From: Candidatus Poribacteria bacterium
Lineage (GTDB): Bacteria > Poribacteria > WGA-4E > WGA-3G
Direction: 5' to 3'
DNA: 64,000 nt
Assembly (NCBI GenBank): GCA_022822085.1
Contig: JAJECK010000062.1
Coordinates: 1 to 64,000 of the forward strand
Shown: positions 44,841-52,859 of the stretch, one piece after another
Numbering within the stretch: position 1 is the stretch's first letter
How the letters are laid out: every line of letters starts with the position of its first letter
Translations under genes and position numbers: made by a program
The notes under the pieces: generated by a model
Told to the model about the DNA's origin: nothing
The model's input: only the letters and a program-made list of their open reading frames with translations
Databases searched by the model: none

Positions 44841-44870
44841 TTGCAGAGATTCCATCAGATATGGTATGAT
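44841..44870 (+). promoter_or_regulatory. Promoter placing the transcript start on an ATG
   Basis: TTGCAG (44841-44846), 18 bases, TATGAT (44865-44870). The expected start near 44877 is the first base of the ATG, so the mRNA may be leaderless. Confidence 0.45.
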
Positions 44871-44876
44871 AGACAC

Positions 44877-46769
44877 ATGCATCAGAATGGAACAAGCACA
44901 TTACGGGACGTAGATCAATCTTCGACACTCCGCTTTTATGTTGGCACACTCCTCTTCGGTTCAATCCTCATTATTCTCACCTGTTATTGGATAATTTCTG
45001 CAGAAAATCGTGTAGTTTGGGAACTCACAGATTTCTCAATCTTTCCTACCGTTATTTTTACCTTCTTTTTTCTGGCTGCACTTGCCCCGTTCCTGAGACG
45101 ATTATTTAAACGTGCTGCACCAACATCGCGTGAACTCGCGATGACCTACATTATGGTTTCTGTTGCTACAGCACTTGCAGGACACGATATTGTCCGCCAG
45201 TTAGTACCGATGATAGCCAATGCAGGTTGGTTTGCGACACCAGAAAATGAATGGGCAGACATCTTCTTTCGCTTTCTTCCATCGTGGTTGACAATTACTG
45301 ATCGTAAGATATTGCAAGGTTATTTTGAAGGAGACGATTCGTTCTGGCAACCGCGTTACATGGAAGCTTGGCTATTTCCTATTATTGCGTGGAGTGCATT
45401 GGTAATCGTTCTTCTCTTTATGATGTTGTGTATCAACATCATAATACGCAAACAGTGGATAGACCATGAGAAGTTAAGCTATCCTTTGACAACGTTACCC
45501 GCTGAATTGCTTGGTAATACATCAAACCTTTTTCGGAATAAACTTATATGGCTTGGATTTGGGATAGCATTTGGACTTGAAATCATGGCTGGTCTAAATT
45601 ATCTGTTTCCTGCAATCCCTTCGCTGAAAATAAAATATCGCCTCTTCTTTGAAGATCGACCATGGAATGCCATGGGACGGTTACCAGTCTATGTATATCC
45701 ATTTGCGATAGGACTGGGTTACCTTATGCCTTTAGATTTAGCACTGTCTTTCTGGGGATTTTATCTGTTCTGGGGATTGCAGCGCGTCTTTTTCAGTGCA
45801 ACGGGTTGGACAACAGCGGCTGCTTTTCAAACGGAGCAACGGACGGGTGCATGGATTGGAATTGGTCTATTGGCACTGGTAACCAGTAGGAGAGAGATAT
45901 TAAAGGTGCTTGGTGGCGTATTCTCTTTCCGGTCAAAAGATGGTTTATATCAACTCGCTGTTTTTGGGTTGATAATCGGATTAGCAATTGTCCTAATATT
46001 TTGGTATTTCGCGGGATTGTCTCCATGGGTAGCACTTGGATATTTCGGCATCTATTTGGTATTATGCATCGGTATGACACGCATGCGTGCAGAACTCGGA
46101 CCACCGACTCACGAACTACACGGTGTTCATCCTGACAGAATCATGTTACTTTTTTTAGGGAGTCGTCCGCTGGGTGCACAGAATTTGACAAACACAACAT
46201 TACTATCGTGGCTTGCTTACGGTTATCGGTGCCACCCGATGCCACATCAGTTAGAGGCGTTTAAAATTGGGAGACACTTCCGTCTTCGTGAGAATAGGAT
46301 AGTCATCGCGTTGATAGTAGCATCCATTGTAGGTGCAGTTATTTCTATAGTCGGACATGTCGCGCTCTATTACGAATTTCGTTTTGCGCGGTGGGGAGTT
46401 GGCGAGTTTAACCGGCTACAAAACTGGATTACTGCACCGCGCGCACCAAACTTACCTGCTATCCAACACATGGGATTTGGGTTCCTATTCACCGGTGTTT
46501 TGACTTTTCTCAAACGACAGTTTTTGTGGTGGCCGTTTTATCCTGTGGGATACGCTGTAGGTAACGGTTGGGCAATTGGATGGATGTGGTTTTCCATCTT
46601 CTTAGGATGGTTATTCAAGAGGATACTATTTACTGGTGGTGGTGTCCGTGCTTACCGTAAAGCGTTACCCCTGTTTTTAGGACTTATTTTCGGTCAATTT
46701 CTTGCGGGAAGTCTTTGGAGTTTGTTAGGTGTGCTGCTAAACAAGAATATGTACACCCTCTTTCCATAA
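44877..46769 (+). CDS. Large polytopic membrane protein (DUF6785/DUF6784-like)
   Basis: The product has 630 residues from ATG 44877, or up to 666 if an upstream TTG (44769) were used; the promoter at 44841-44870 argues against the longer form. About 13-14 hydrophobic helices are seen. R-F-Y-V-G-T-L-L-F-G opens helix 1, W-I-D-H-E-K-L-S-Y-P-L near 190 and E-L-G-P-P-T-H-E-L-H-G near 415 are conserved-looking loops. I recognise it as the large membrane family frequent in Planctomycetes and Poribacteria, of unknown function and distantly like oligopeptide transporters. It is transcribed away from the glycosyltransferases. Confidence 0.7.
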   Translation: MHQNGTSTLRDVDQSSTLRFYVGTLLFGSILIILTCYWIISAENRVVWELTDFSIFPTVIFTFFFLAALAPFLRRLFKRAAPTSRELAMTYIMVSVATALAGHDIVRQLVPMIANAGWFATPENEWADIFFRFLPSWLTITDRKILQGYFEGDDSFWQPRYMEAWLFPIIAWSALVIVLLFMMLCINIIIRKQWIDHEKLSYPLTTLPAELLGNTSNLFRNKLIWLGFGIAFGLEIMAGLNYLFPAIPSLKIKYRLFFEDRPWNAMGRLPVYVYPFAIGLGYLMPLDLALSFWGFYLFWGLQRVFFSATGWTTAAAFQTEQRTGAWIGIGLLALVTSRREILKVLGGVFSFRSKDGLYQLAVFGLIIGLAIVLIFWYFAGLSPWVALGYFGIYLVLCIGMTRMRAELGPPTHELHGVHPDRIMLLFLGSRPLGAQNLTNTTLLSWLAYGYRCHPMPHQLEAFKIGRHFRLRENRIVIALIVASIVGAVISIVGHVALYYEFRFARWGVGEFNRLQNWITAPRAPNLPAIQHMGFGFLFTGVLTFLKRQFLWWPFYPVGYAVGNGWAIGWMWFSIFLGWLFKRILFTGGGVRAYRKALPLFLGLIFGQFLAGSLWSLLGVLLNKNMYTLFP

Positions 46770-46770
46770 A

Positions 46771-47115
46771 TTAGAAATCTACCAATGCCTCTTCTTCAGA
46801 AGCATATACACCTATGCTCTGTGTCAAACCGATGGTATTAAATATAGTTCGTACCTGCATTGCTGGATGTGCAATTCGCAACGCTTGTCCTTTATCCCGG
46901 GTTTTCCAAAGTAATTTTATGATTGTACCAAACCCACTACTGGTAATAAAACTTTGTCGATCAAAGTTAAGTAATAACTTGGATGCATCCTGAACTCCGT
47001 TGTCTGCATACGCATCATTAATTGCTTCTTCAGATTCGTTTGTTAAGTAACCGGTAATGTCAAAAATAGCGACATCGTCTTCGTGCCGAATAGAGATCTG
47101 TGGTTGTGCTCTCAC
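46771..47115 (-). CDS. STAS-domain protein with phosphorylatable loop
   Basis: The 114-residue protein starts at GTG 47115, five bases after a perfect GGAGG, a better start than any upstream codon. It is a single STAS fold: V-A-I-F-D-I-T-G-Y-L, L-L-L-N-F-D-R-Q-S-F-I, then T58-S-S-G61-F-G, where Ser can be phosphorylated as in SpoIIAA/RsbV antagonists. The matching switch kinase is not in the window. Its stop lies one base from the stop of the convergent membrane protein gene; the phosphoesterase gene is 134 bases upstream. Confidence 0.8.
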   Translation of the reverse strand: MRAQPQISIRHEDDVAIFDITGYLTNESEEAINDAYADNGVQDASKLLLNFDRQSFITSSGFGTIIKLLWKTRDKGQALRIAHPAMQVRTIFNTIGLTQSIGVYASEEEALVDF

Positions 47116-47249
47116 GTTGTCCTCCAAATTTTTATAATCCATAATAAATATAATTAATCCTATAAATCTTATGTTATTGAGATGCTGCATTAAACCATAT
47201 CTATCAATATGTTTACTCAAGAAGAACTGATATACGATCAGTTGAACTG

Positions 47250-48194
47250 TCAATCTTCAGTGAAAGTGCGTTGTATAGGTTTATGTTCTTTTTGCTCACG
47301 CACTAAAACTCCGTTTTCAAGATGGAGCCATGTCTCAAATTGATGTTCACCTTCTGTTAATTCTATTACTCGTGCTCCGCGTGAAAATCCGTCTCTACCA
47401 TAGGTGTTGTAGCCGGTAGCTCTCCCGTAGCAGAGTCGAATTCCGTGCAAATTTCCCCAGAAATCGTTGACATGTTCATGCCCGACGAAGGTGCCCATAA
47501 CATCCCCAGCTTCGTGAAGGGCAGCAAATAAGCCAGTATTTATTTTAGGGGCACAAACATCTTCATATTTTACACCGTAGCATGTGTGAAAATCCCATAC
47601 TTCGTGGTATTCAGGAATTGGAATGTGGAAAAAAGCTAGTGCTGGCAGTTTATTTCCAACTAAGGCAGTATATCTTGCAGATTCGCTGAGATACCATTCT
47701 ATCTGTTCGCGTCTGATCCAGTCGTAACCGCCTATGTCCGTAGGGGCATAACTCCCTGAATCTATGAAATATAGCAGTGCAGCGGGTTGAGATTTATCAA
47801 GACTTTGAACAGTTAGAACATAATTTCCGACACCCGGTACTTCTTCTGGACCCGGATCCACAATTGATAGTTCGCTTTCCTGCATGACTGCCATGAGTTC
47901 TTGTCGATTTGCTGTGCCTTCGTCATCATGATTTCCGAAAACTGCAGCCCAAGGTATACCACTTCTTTCGGTAATCTCTATAACTTGCCGAAGAGACTTA
48001 ACAGCATCATCACATCCGCCGCCAGATAAGATATCACCTGTCAACACAATTAAGTCTGGTGTTTCTACCTGAGCAATACTTTCCATTAAAGCTGCAGATT
48101 TCTGGTCGGCAGGTTCACCGTTGTGCCAATGAATATCAGTGAACTGGACAATTTTAAAACGGCTATCCTGGCGGAACCTTAATTCTTTTTTCAT
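47250..48194 (-). CDS. Calcineurin-like metallophosphoesterase
   Basis: The 314-residue protein has the full metal-site set in order: F-T-D-I-H-W-H near residue 17, V-L-T-G-D-I-L-S near 53, F-G-N-H-D-D-E near 85, a His in F-F-H-I-P-I-P near 188 and G-H-E-H-V-N near 235. It has no signal peptide. It resembles Dcr2/purple-acid-like phosphodiesterases; the substrate is unknown. A weak promoter (TTGCAT, 17 bases, TATAGT at 48245-48217, minus strand) lies upstream. Confidence 0.8.
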   Translation of the reverse strand: MKKELRFRQDSRFKIVQFTDIHWHNGEPADQKSAALMESIAQVETPDLIVLTGDILSGGGCDDAVKSLRQVIEITERSGIPWAAVFGNHDDEGTANRQELMAVMQESELSIVDPGPEEVPGVGNYVLTVQSLDKSQPAALLYFIDSGSYAPTDIGGYDWIRREQIEWYLSESARYTALVGNKLPALAFFHIPIPEYHEVWDFHTCYGVKYEDVCAPKINTGLFAALHEAGDVMGTFVGHEHVNDFWGNLHGIRLCYGRATGYNTYGRDGFSRGARVIELTEGEHQFETWLHLENGVLVREQKEHKPIQRTFTED

Positions 48195-48245
48195 TCGTTA
48201 AAAATACCCCCGTATAACTATAAACATTATTCCAAAATAATGCAA

Positions 48246-48743
48246 GCAAAATTAATTTGTATAAAGTATAAAAAAATGGGAACTGGGTTTATTAATGTAA
48301 CTCAAGTTGCTACCTACAAAATAGTGATAGACCTTTTTTATTCTTATAGAGAGGTTGTTCTCGTATAGGATAGTTAACATGTCTGATTAATTTAGAACTA
48401 AATGTACTATACGATATGTGAAACTATGTATCACAATTTTCCCAAAATTTATGGTAACAAATCCAGAAAATTAGGCGTTAAAATTTTCAAGACAATGATC
48501 TGCATGATTAATATTTGCAGCATTAATTTATATAGGTGGATCTACCAGATATTGAGATTTACGGGAAAATCCGGTATTCTGAAAAAATAGATTTGGATAA
48601 CACAATCAGCAAATTTTGTATGTATCTATAAATCTATTGAGTCAATATAGAAGTAGTATAACATACGTGCTTCTACAGTCATATCCAACAAAGAACATCT
48701 TTAGAATTCAAATGCAGACATTTTATCAGGTTAGGTGATAATT
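48246..48743. other. AT-rich intergenic region, nothing recognised
   Basis: No gene, repeat or hairpin stands out. A 62-codon frame at 48402-48590 lacks a binding site and any domain pattern. Confidence 0.4.
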
Positions 48744-49109
48744 ATGCAAAAAGCACTTCTCATAATTTGTGTCTACTTCATTGTGTTCGTGTTTCTGGGA
48801 ATTTTATGGTATTATCCGGTGATGCCGTTTCTTTATTATAACACATTTGCGGATGCTGAAATGAAACATCAGATGGAAGACGATTTGATTGAATACTATG
48901 GGATAGTAAACGAAACGCACCAACTTGCGAGGAAGGGAGCAGTTCTTTCATTTCGGCAAAAAGTTGTTTTATTCGTCACTCCTGGTGGTGAATTTGGCTT
49001 TTTGTTGTTTCCGGTTGTTGGTATTCTTTGGGGTTTATGGCGCGGTCTAACATTCCATTTCCGTAACAGGAAAGAGGTTCCTGTCTCACAAACTGCGCAT
49101 ACTGTATAA
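48744..49109 (+). CDS. Small membrane protein of unknown function
   Basis: The 121-residue protein starts at ATG 48744 with AGGTGA 5 bases upstream. Two membrane segments are clear: L-L-I-I-C-V-Y-F-I-V-F-V-F-L-G-I-L near the N-terminus and F-L-L-F-P-V-V-G-I-L-W-G-L near residue 90. An acidic stretch (M-E-D-D-L-I-E-Y-Y) lies between them, probably outside. It has a basic C-terminus. I do not recognise a family. It stands alone. Confidence 0.55.
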   Translation: MQKALLIICVYFIVFVFLGILWYYPVMPFLYYNTFADAEMKHQMEDDLIEYYGIVNETHQLARKGAVLSFRQKVVLFVTPGGEFGFLLFPVVGILWGLWRGLTFHFRNRKEVPVSQTAHTV

Positions 49110-49316
49110 TAGACATTAAGATAGCGTCTGGACGCATACGTGTTGCACATGTGGTTAGTGGCATCAAAAGGGACTGCATCGTGAAGGATAACTGCGCAAC
49201 TGAAAAAGGTTTTAGTGATTTAGCCATGGAAACTTGTTGTGGTTTACACAACTTTAGATTAAACTTCAGTCCTTGGTGCTATAATACCACTATTGATTAA
49301 ACCATTATAATGTCTA

Positions 49317-49469
49317 ATACAGTGTAAAAACCACAATTACCTGGACATTGGCGAGGTTAGGAAGAAATCAACGGTATGAATGCCATTTAGGCATTCCCCG
49401 CCTCGCCAGCACGTGTGTGGGAGGATTGTTGTTCATTGAAATGTGAACATATTTTCGGATTTTACTATA
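49317..49469. repeat. TATAGTAAAATCC-family MITE with hairpin insert
   Basis: The right end GGATTTTACTATA (49457-49469) is intact and the left end degenerate. The body matches the reverse complement of 58510-58625 closely, but its hairpin (49350-49410) has gained a segment with ATGCCATTTAGGCAT. Nothing else is seen in 49110-49507. Confidence 0.6.
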
Positions 49470-49507
49470 ATTTTAAACGGTTGCATTTTTTCTCTTAAAT
49501 TGTGTAT

Positions 49508-50785
49508 TTACTCACTGAATTGTGACCGCAATGCCCACAGTCCTTGTCCCGGTTCACTGATGTAAAACAAACCATCATTGTTGAACCCATCAACAAGTGT
49601 TTTTGGATTATATTGATTCAACACTTCGTCCAATGGCATCCAGTCATAACCTACCGATTCAATCTCACTTATTGACAGATGTCCTGTTGCATAAACAACA
49701 TTGAAACGTCCTTCAGTACTCCCGTGAATAAGATGTGCAGCTGCAGAAAGATTATCACGTAGTTCGGTATTCTCCTCAACTGCTTTGAGTGTTGTAGGGG
49801 TTCCACGATATCCATACTTCCGAATTAATCTGTCTATCTCGGCATCCTCACCGAATTCTTGGACTCCTGGCGCGATAATAATCAATTCACCATCGTCAGC
49901 CATTGCCATCCGCGTTCTATAGATTGCTTTGTTACCAAGCCATGTGCTTCTAAACTCCCTTGGATCCAAGTAGACAACCACTTTATGTAATGGCTCCTCC
50001 AAAAATGTCATATTAACATTTCGGCTCAATTCCGCTGCAGTTTCAAATGTTCGTGCATCATCACCGATGTAAAGTCCACGCATTATCCGTTCACCATCCA
50101 CATCTACATCCATCACACTCATAATATAAACAATTCCCAGTTGTTTAAGATAATGTGTATGTGCATAATTTAGCACTGTTCTAACTGAGGTATCTGTGCG
50201 CCCCATCAATCCTTCCATCCCATCAACAGCACCGAGGAAATGCGTTTTATTTATCATTTCTACACCACCTGTGCCGACAAGGACATTCTTGAATCCATTT
50301 GCTATACCAATTACTTCATGTGGAATCACCTGTCCAACTGAAATGATAAGTTCGTAGTCTCCTTCTACAATACGACGGTTGATGGCTACTGGGATACTAT
50401 AGTTAAGTTTGCCACCCGATACTTCTCGGATAAACTCAGAAGGAACTTCACCGAAGTTATACAGTCCTGATCGCCAATGATGTTCATGATATTCTGCCTT
50501 TGGAAGATCCCCATACATCTCAGAGATTTGGTCACTTGTCATTGGTGCATGCGTGCCGATAGCTGGAAGTATATCAAAAACTTGTCCTTTTCCTGCATCC
50601 CAAATCTCATAGAGTATACGAGTCAGTTCTCCTGCGTTTGAATGCAAACGTGTAATATCTGGTGGAATTACTAAAATCTTCTTGGGTGTACCCCCCAATT
50701 TTAGCAGTGCCTCTTGTAGTAATGCACGTTTTTCTTCTGTTGTAATGATGGTGTCTTTTCCACCGTGGGCGATATAAGTTGACAT
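49508..50785 (-). CDS. LarA-like nickel-pincer racemase family protein
   Basis: The 425-residue protein has the DUF2088 N-terminal part with V-I-P-P-D-I-T-R-L-H-S near 39-49 and A-I-G-T-H-A-P-M-T near 75, and the second conserved block G-Q-V-I-P-H-E-V-I-G-I-A-N-G-F-K-N near 155, where LarA His and Lys residues hold the nickel cofactor. LarA interconverts lactate isomers; many homologues act on other 2-hydroxy acids. LarB, LarC and LarE, which make the cofactor, are not in this window. No clear binding site precedes the ATG. Confidence 0.8.
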   Translation of the reverse strand: MSTYIAHGGKDTIITTEEKRALLQEALLKLGGTPKKILVIPPDITRLHSNAGELTRILYEIWDAGKGQVFDILPAIGTHAPMTSDQISEMYGDLPKAEYHEHHWRSGLYNFGEVPSEFIREVSGGKLNYSIPVAINRRIVEGDYELIISVGQVIPHEVIGIANGFKNVLVGTGGVEMINKTHFLGAVDGMEGLMGRTDTSVRTVLNYAHTHYLKQLGIVYIMSVMDVDVDGERIMRGLYIGDDARTFETAAELSRNVNMTFLEEPLHKVVVYLDPREFRSTWLGNKAIYRTRMAMADDGELIIIAPGVQEFGEDAEIDRLIRKYGYRGTPTTLKAVEENTELRDNLSAAAHLIHGSTEGRFNVVYATGHLSISEIESVGYDWMPLDEVLNQYNPKTLVDGFNNDGLFYISEPGQGLWALRSQFSE

Positions 50786-50849
50786 AGTGTTTGTATCTAT
50801 ATTTGAAAGAGGGCGAGAACATAATTGCCTCGCCCGCTAATATTTGAAG

Positions 50850-51590
50850 TTAATATGCAGCTTTTATACTGCCCCAAGTTGTGCTTAACTTATCTTGTGG
50901 TTGCACAGGTAAAACCAGATCATCAACGGAAACACCGATAAAGAGATTGTCAATATAGATAAGACCGTAGTTGCCAAACTTGCCAGTTTTATAATCACCG
51001 TCTTTTGCTTCGGTAGCTACAGCGACATCTTGAAAAGGTGTTTTATCATCACGTTCTTTGAGCTTAAAAGTGAATGAATCACCTGTCAATGTGAGTCGCG
51101 CACGATACCAAACCATCGGTTTGTTATCCACCATCCCGTTTCCTATAAGTGTCCAACCACCATGCTGTTTCCAAAATTGATACGGTTTATTACCTTGCCG
51201 TCGATCGCTCAGATAGAACTTATTACCATCTTGAAAACGAAACACAACACCCATATAGAAGTCATCGGGGAACATCATATCCCATTCAGCAACATAATCA
51301 TCCCAATTCGCATCACCGCAGACATAGATGGATCCACCTGGCCCATCATGTCGTGATGCATCTGATGCTTTATTAGAGGTCTTCAGAACTTTATTCCCCG
51401 CATCTTTCGGGTCAGCAACAACTATTGCCTTCGTATTACCAGCAAACCCAATTTCCCATTTCTTCGGTTCTTGGTCAATGGCATCTTTCTCAAAGTCGTC
51501 ATGGAACAACAAATCGGCCGATGTATTCATTGAATATAGCATGGTTAATGTAAACACAGCAATTAGTATACAAAAGATAGATAATCTCAT
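50850..51590 (-). CDS. Secreted concanavalin-like protein with WG tag
   Basis: The 246-residue protein starts at ATG 51590 after AGGAGA. A signal peptide covers 1-25 (cut near T-S-A). The mature part, L-L-F-H-D-D-F-E..W-E-I-G-F-A-G, then D-Y-V-A-E-W-D-M-M-F and F-G-N-Y-G-L-I-Y-I-D-N-L-F-I near 205, resembles LamG/DUF1080-type beta-sandwich proteins that bind glycans. The tail LPVQPQDKLSTTWGSIKAAY carries the shared tag. It lies 64 bases upstream of the LarA-like gene on the same strand, so co-transcription is possible. Confidence 0.75.
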   Translation of the reverse strand: MRLSIFCILIAVFTLTMLYSMNTSADLLFHDDFEKDAIDQEPKKWEIGFAGNTKAIVVADPKDAGNKVLKTSNKASDASRHDGPGGSIYVCGDANWDDYVAEWDMMFPDDFYMGVVFRFQDGNKFYLSDRRQGNKPYQFWKQHGGWTLIGNGMVDNKPMVWYRARLTLTGDSFTFKLKERDDKTPFQDVAVATEAKDGDYKTGKFGNYGLIYIDNLFIGVSVDDLVLPVQPQDKLSTTWGSIKAAY

Positions 51591-51623
51591 AACTTTCTCC
51601 TATTAACAGAGTTGAATTTGGAC

Positions 51624-51652
51624 TTGATATTATTTTCAAACTATTATATCAT
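51624..51652 (+). promoter_or_regulatory. Promoter of sbcDC
   Basis: TTGATA (51624-51629), 17 bases, TATCAT (51647-51652), about 28 bases from transcript start to ATG 51687. Confidence 0.45.
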
Positions 51653-51686
51653 AAAAAGAACAACATAACATTAAAAAGAGGTTTGC

Positions 51687-52859
51687 ATGCGCATTCTTCA
51701 TACCGCAGATTGGCATATCGGCCAGCGACTCTATGAACGTCAACGACTTGATGAACATGAGCAGTTTCTAACATGGTTACTTCAAACAATTAAAGATTAT
51801 AGTGTTGACCTACTCCTTGTATCTGGAGATATTTTTGACACTTCCCTTCCATCTGCAGAAGCAACTAACCTATATTATCAATTTCTCTACAAACTATATA
51901 AGAGTACTCAGATATACACCGTAATAATTGCCGGTAACCACGATTCTGCACGTCATTTAGAAGCACCAAAAGAATTTTTAAAAATGGGTAGGATTCATGT
52001 TGTAGGTCACGCAACTGATCCGGCAGAATGTGTTGTCCAGATTCCCCCTGATAATCCCCAGATTGCTATTGCAGCTGTGCCATATCTGTCAGAAAATGAA
52101 CTTCCGCATGTATCTTTTGAATCTGAAATAGAAAAGAGTGAACGTTACCGTCAGAGACTCAAAGCATTCTATGCTGAGTGTGTATCACACATGCCTACAA
52201 ATCTACCGAAAATATTGATGGGACATCTTTTTGTTCACAACGGACGAGAGATGAAGTCTGAACGGAATATTCAGATTGGTGGTGCGTCTGCGATACATGC
52301 GAGTGATTTTCCTGATAATGTAAATTATGTAGCTCTTGGACATCTCCATAGACCACAAACATTCAACGTAACCGATTACCCCATTCGCTATTCGGGTTCT
52401 CCCATCCCGATGCGGTTCAATGAAGCTGAATATAGCAAAAAAGTGTTTCTGCTTGAAATTTCAGAAAATGGTGACACAGTAAGTGATGAAGAAATTGAAA
52501 TTCCAGTTTTCAAGGAGTTATGCACTGTCAGTGGCGATGAAAATTCCATTATATTACAAGCGAATGCAGGGGAGTGGGATGGCAAGTTCATTCAGGTGAA
52601 GGTTGAATTAGAAGCCATTGTATCTGGCATTAACGACACGATAAGACAGGCTTTTGCGGATCGTGGAGGCGATGTGCTGAGTGTCGAAATTGAGCTGCCT
52701 TCAATCGGCGAAGATCGACCCCAATTTGAAGTCGATGAGATGAAACGTCCAGAAGATATTTTCAATCAATATCACAAAATCAACTTTGGTGATGTTCCTG
52801 ATGAATCAATGCAACAAACATTTAAACAGTTAGTTCAGATGGTTGAGGATTTTCAATGA
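51687..52859 (+). CDS. sbcD: Exonuclease subunit SbcD (Mre11 family)
   Basis: The 390-residue protein has nuclease motifs in order: H-T-A-D-W-H-I-G-Q-R-L (5-15), S-G-D-I-F-D-T near 52, A-G-N-H-D-S-A near 88, M-G-H-L-F-V-H near 177 and A-L-G-H-L-H-R near 217. With SbcC it forms the ATP-driven nuclease that opens hairpins and processes broken ends, which matters in a genome full of palindromic repeats such as this. AGAGGT precedes the ATG. It overlaps sbcC by 4 bases (ATGA). Confidence 0.9.
   Translation: MRILHTADWHIGQRLYERQRLDEHEQFLTWLLQTIKDYSVDLLLVSGDIFDTSLPSAEATNLYYQFLYKLYKSTQIYTVIIAGNHDSARHLEAPKEFLKMGRIHVVGHATDPAECVVQIPPDNPQIAIAAVPYLSENELPHVSFESEIEKSERYRQRLKAFYAECVSHMPTNLPKILMGHLFVHNGREMKSERNIQIGGASAIHASDFPDNVNYVALGHLHRPQTFNVTDYPIRYSGSPIPMRFNEAEYSKKVFLLEISENGDTVSDEEIEIPVFKELCTVSGDENSIILQANAGEWDGKFIQVKVELEAIVSGINDTIRQAFADRGGDVLSVEIELPSIGEDRPQFEVDEMKRPEDIFNQYHKINFGDVPDESMQQTFKQLVQMVEDFQ

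Noticed and set aside
48402-48590. 62-codon frame in the 48 kb gap
   Set aside because: AT-rich, without a binding site or family pattern.
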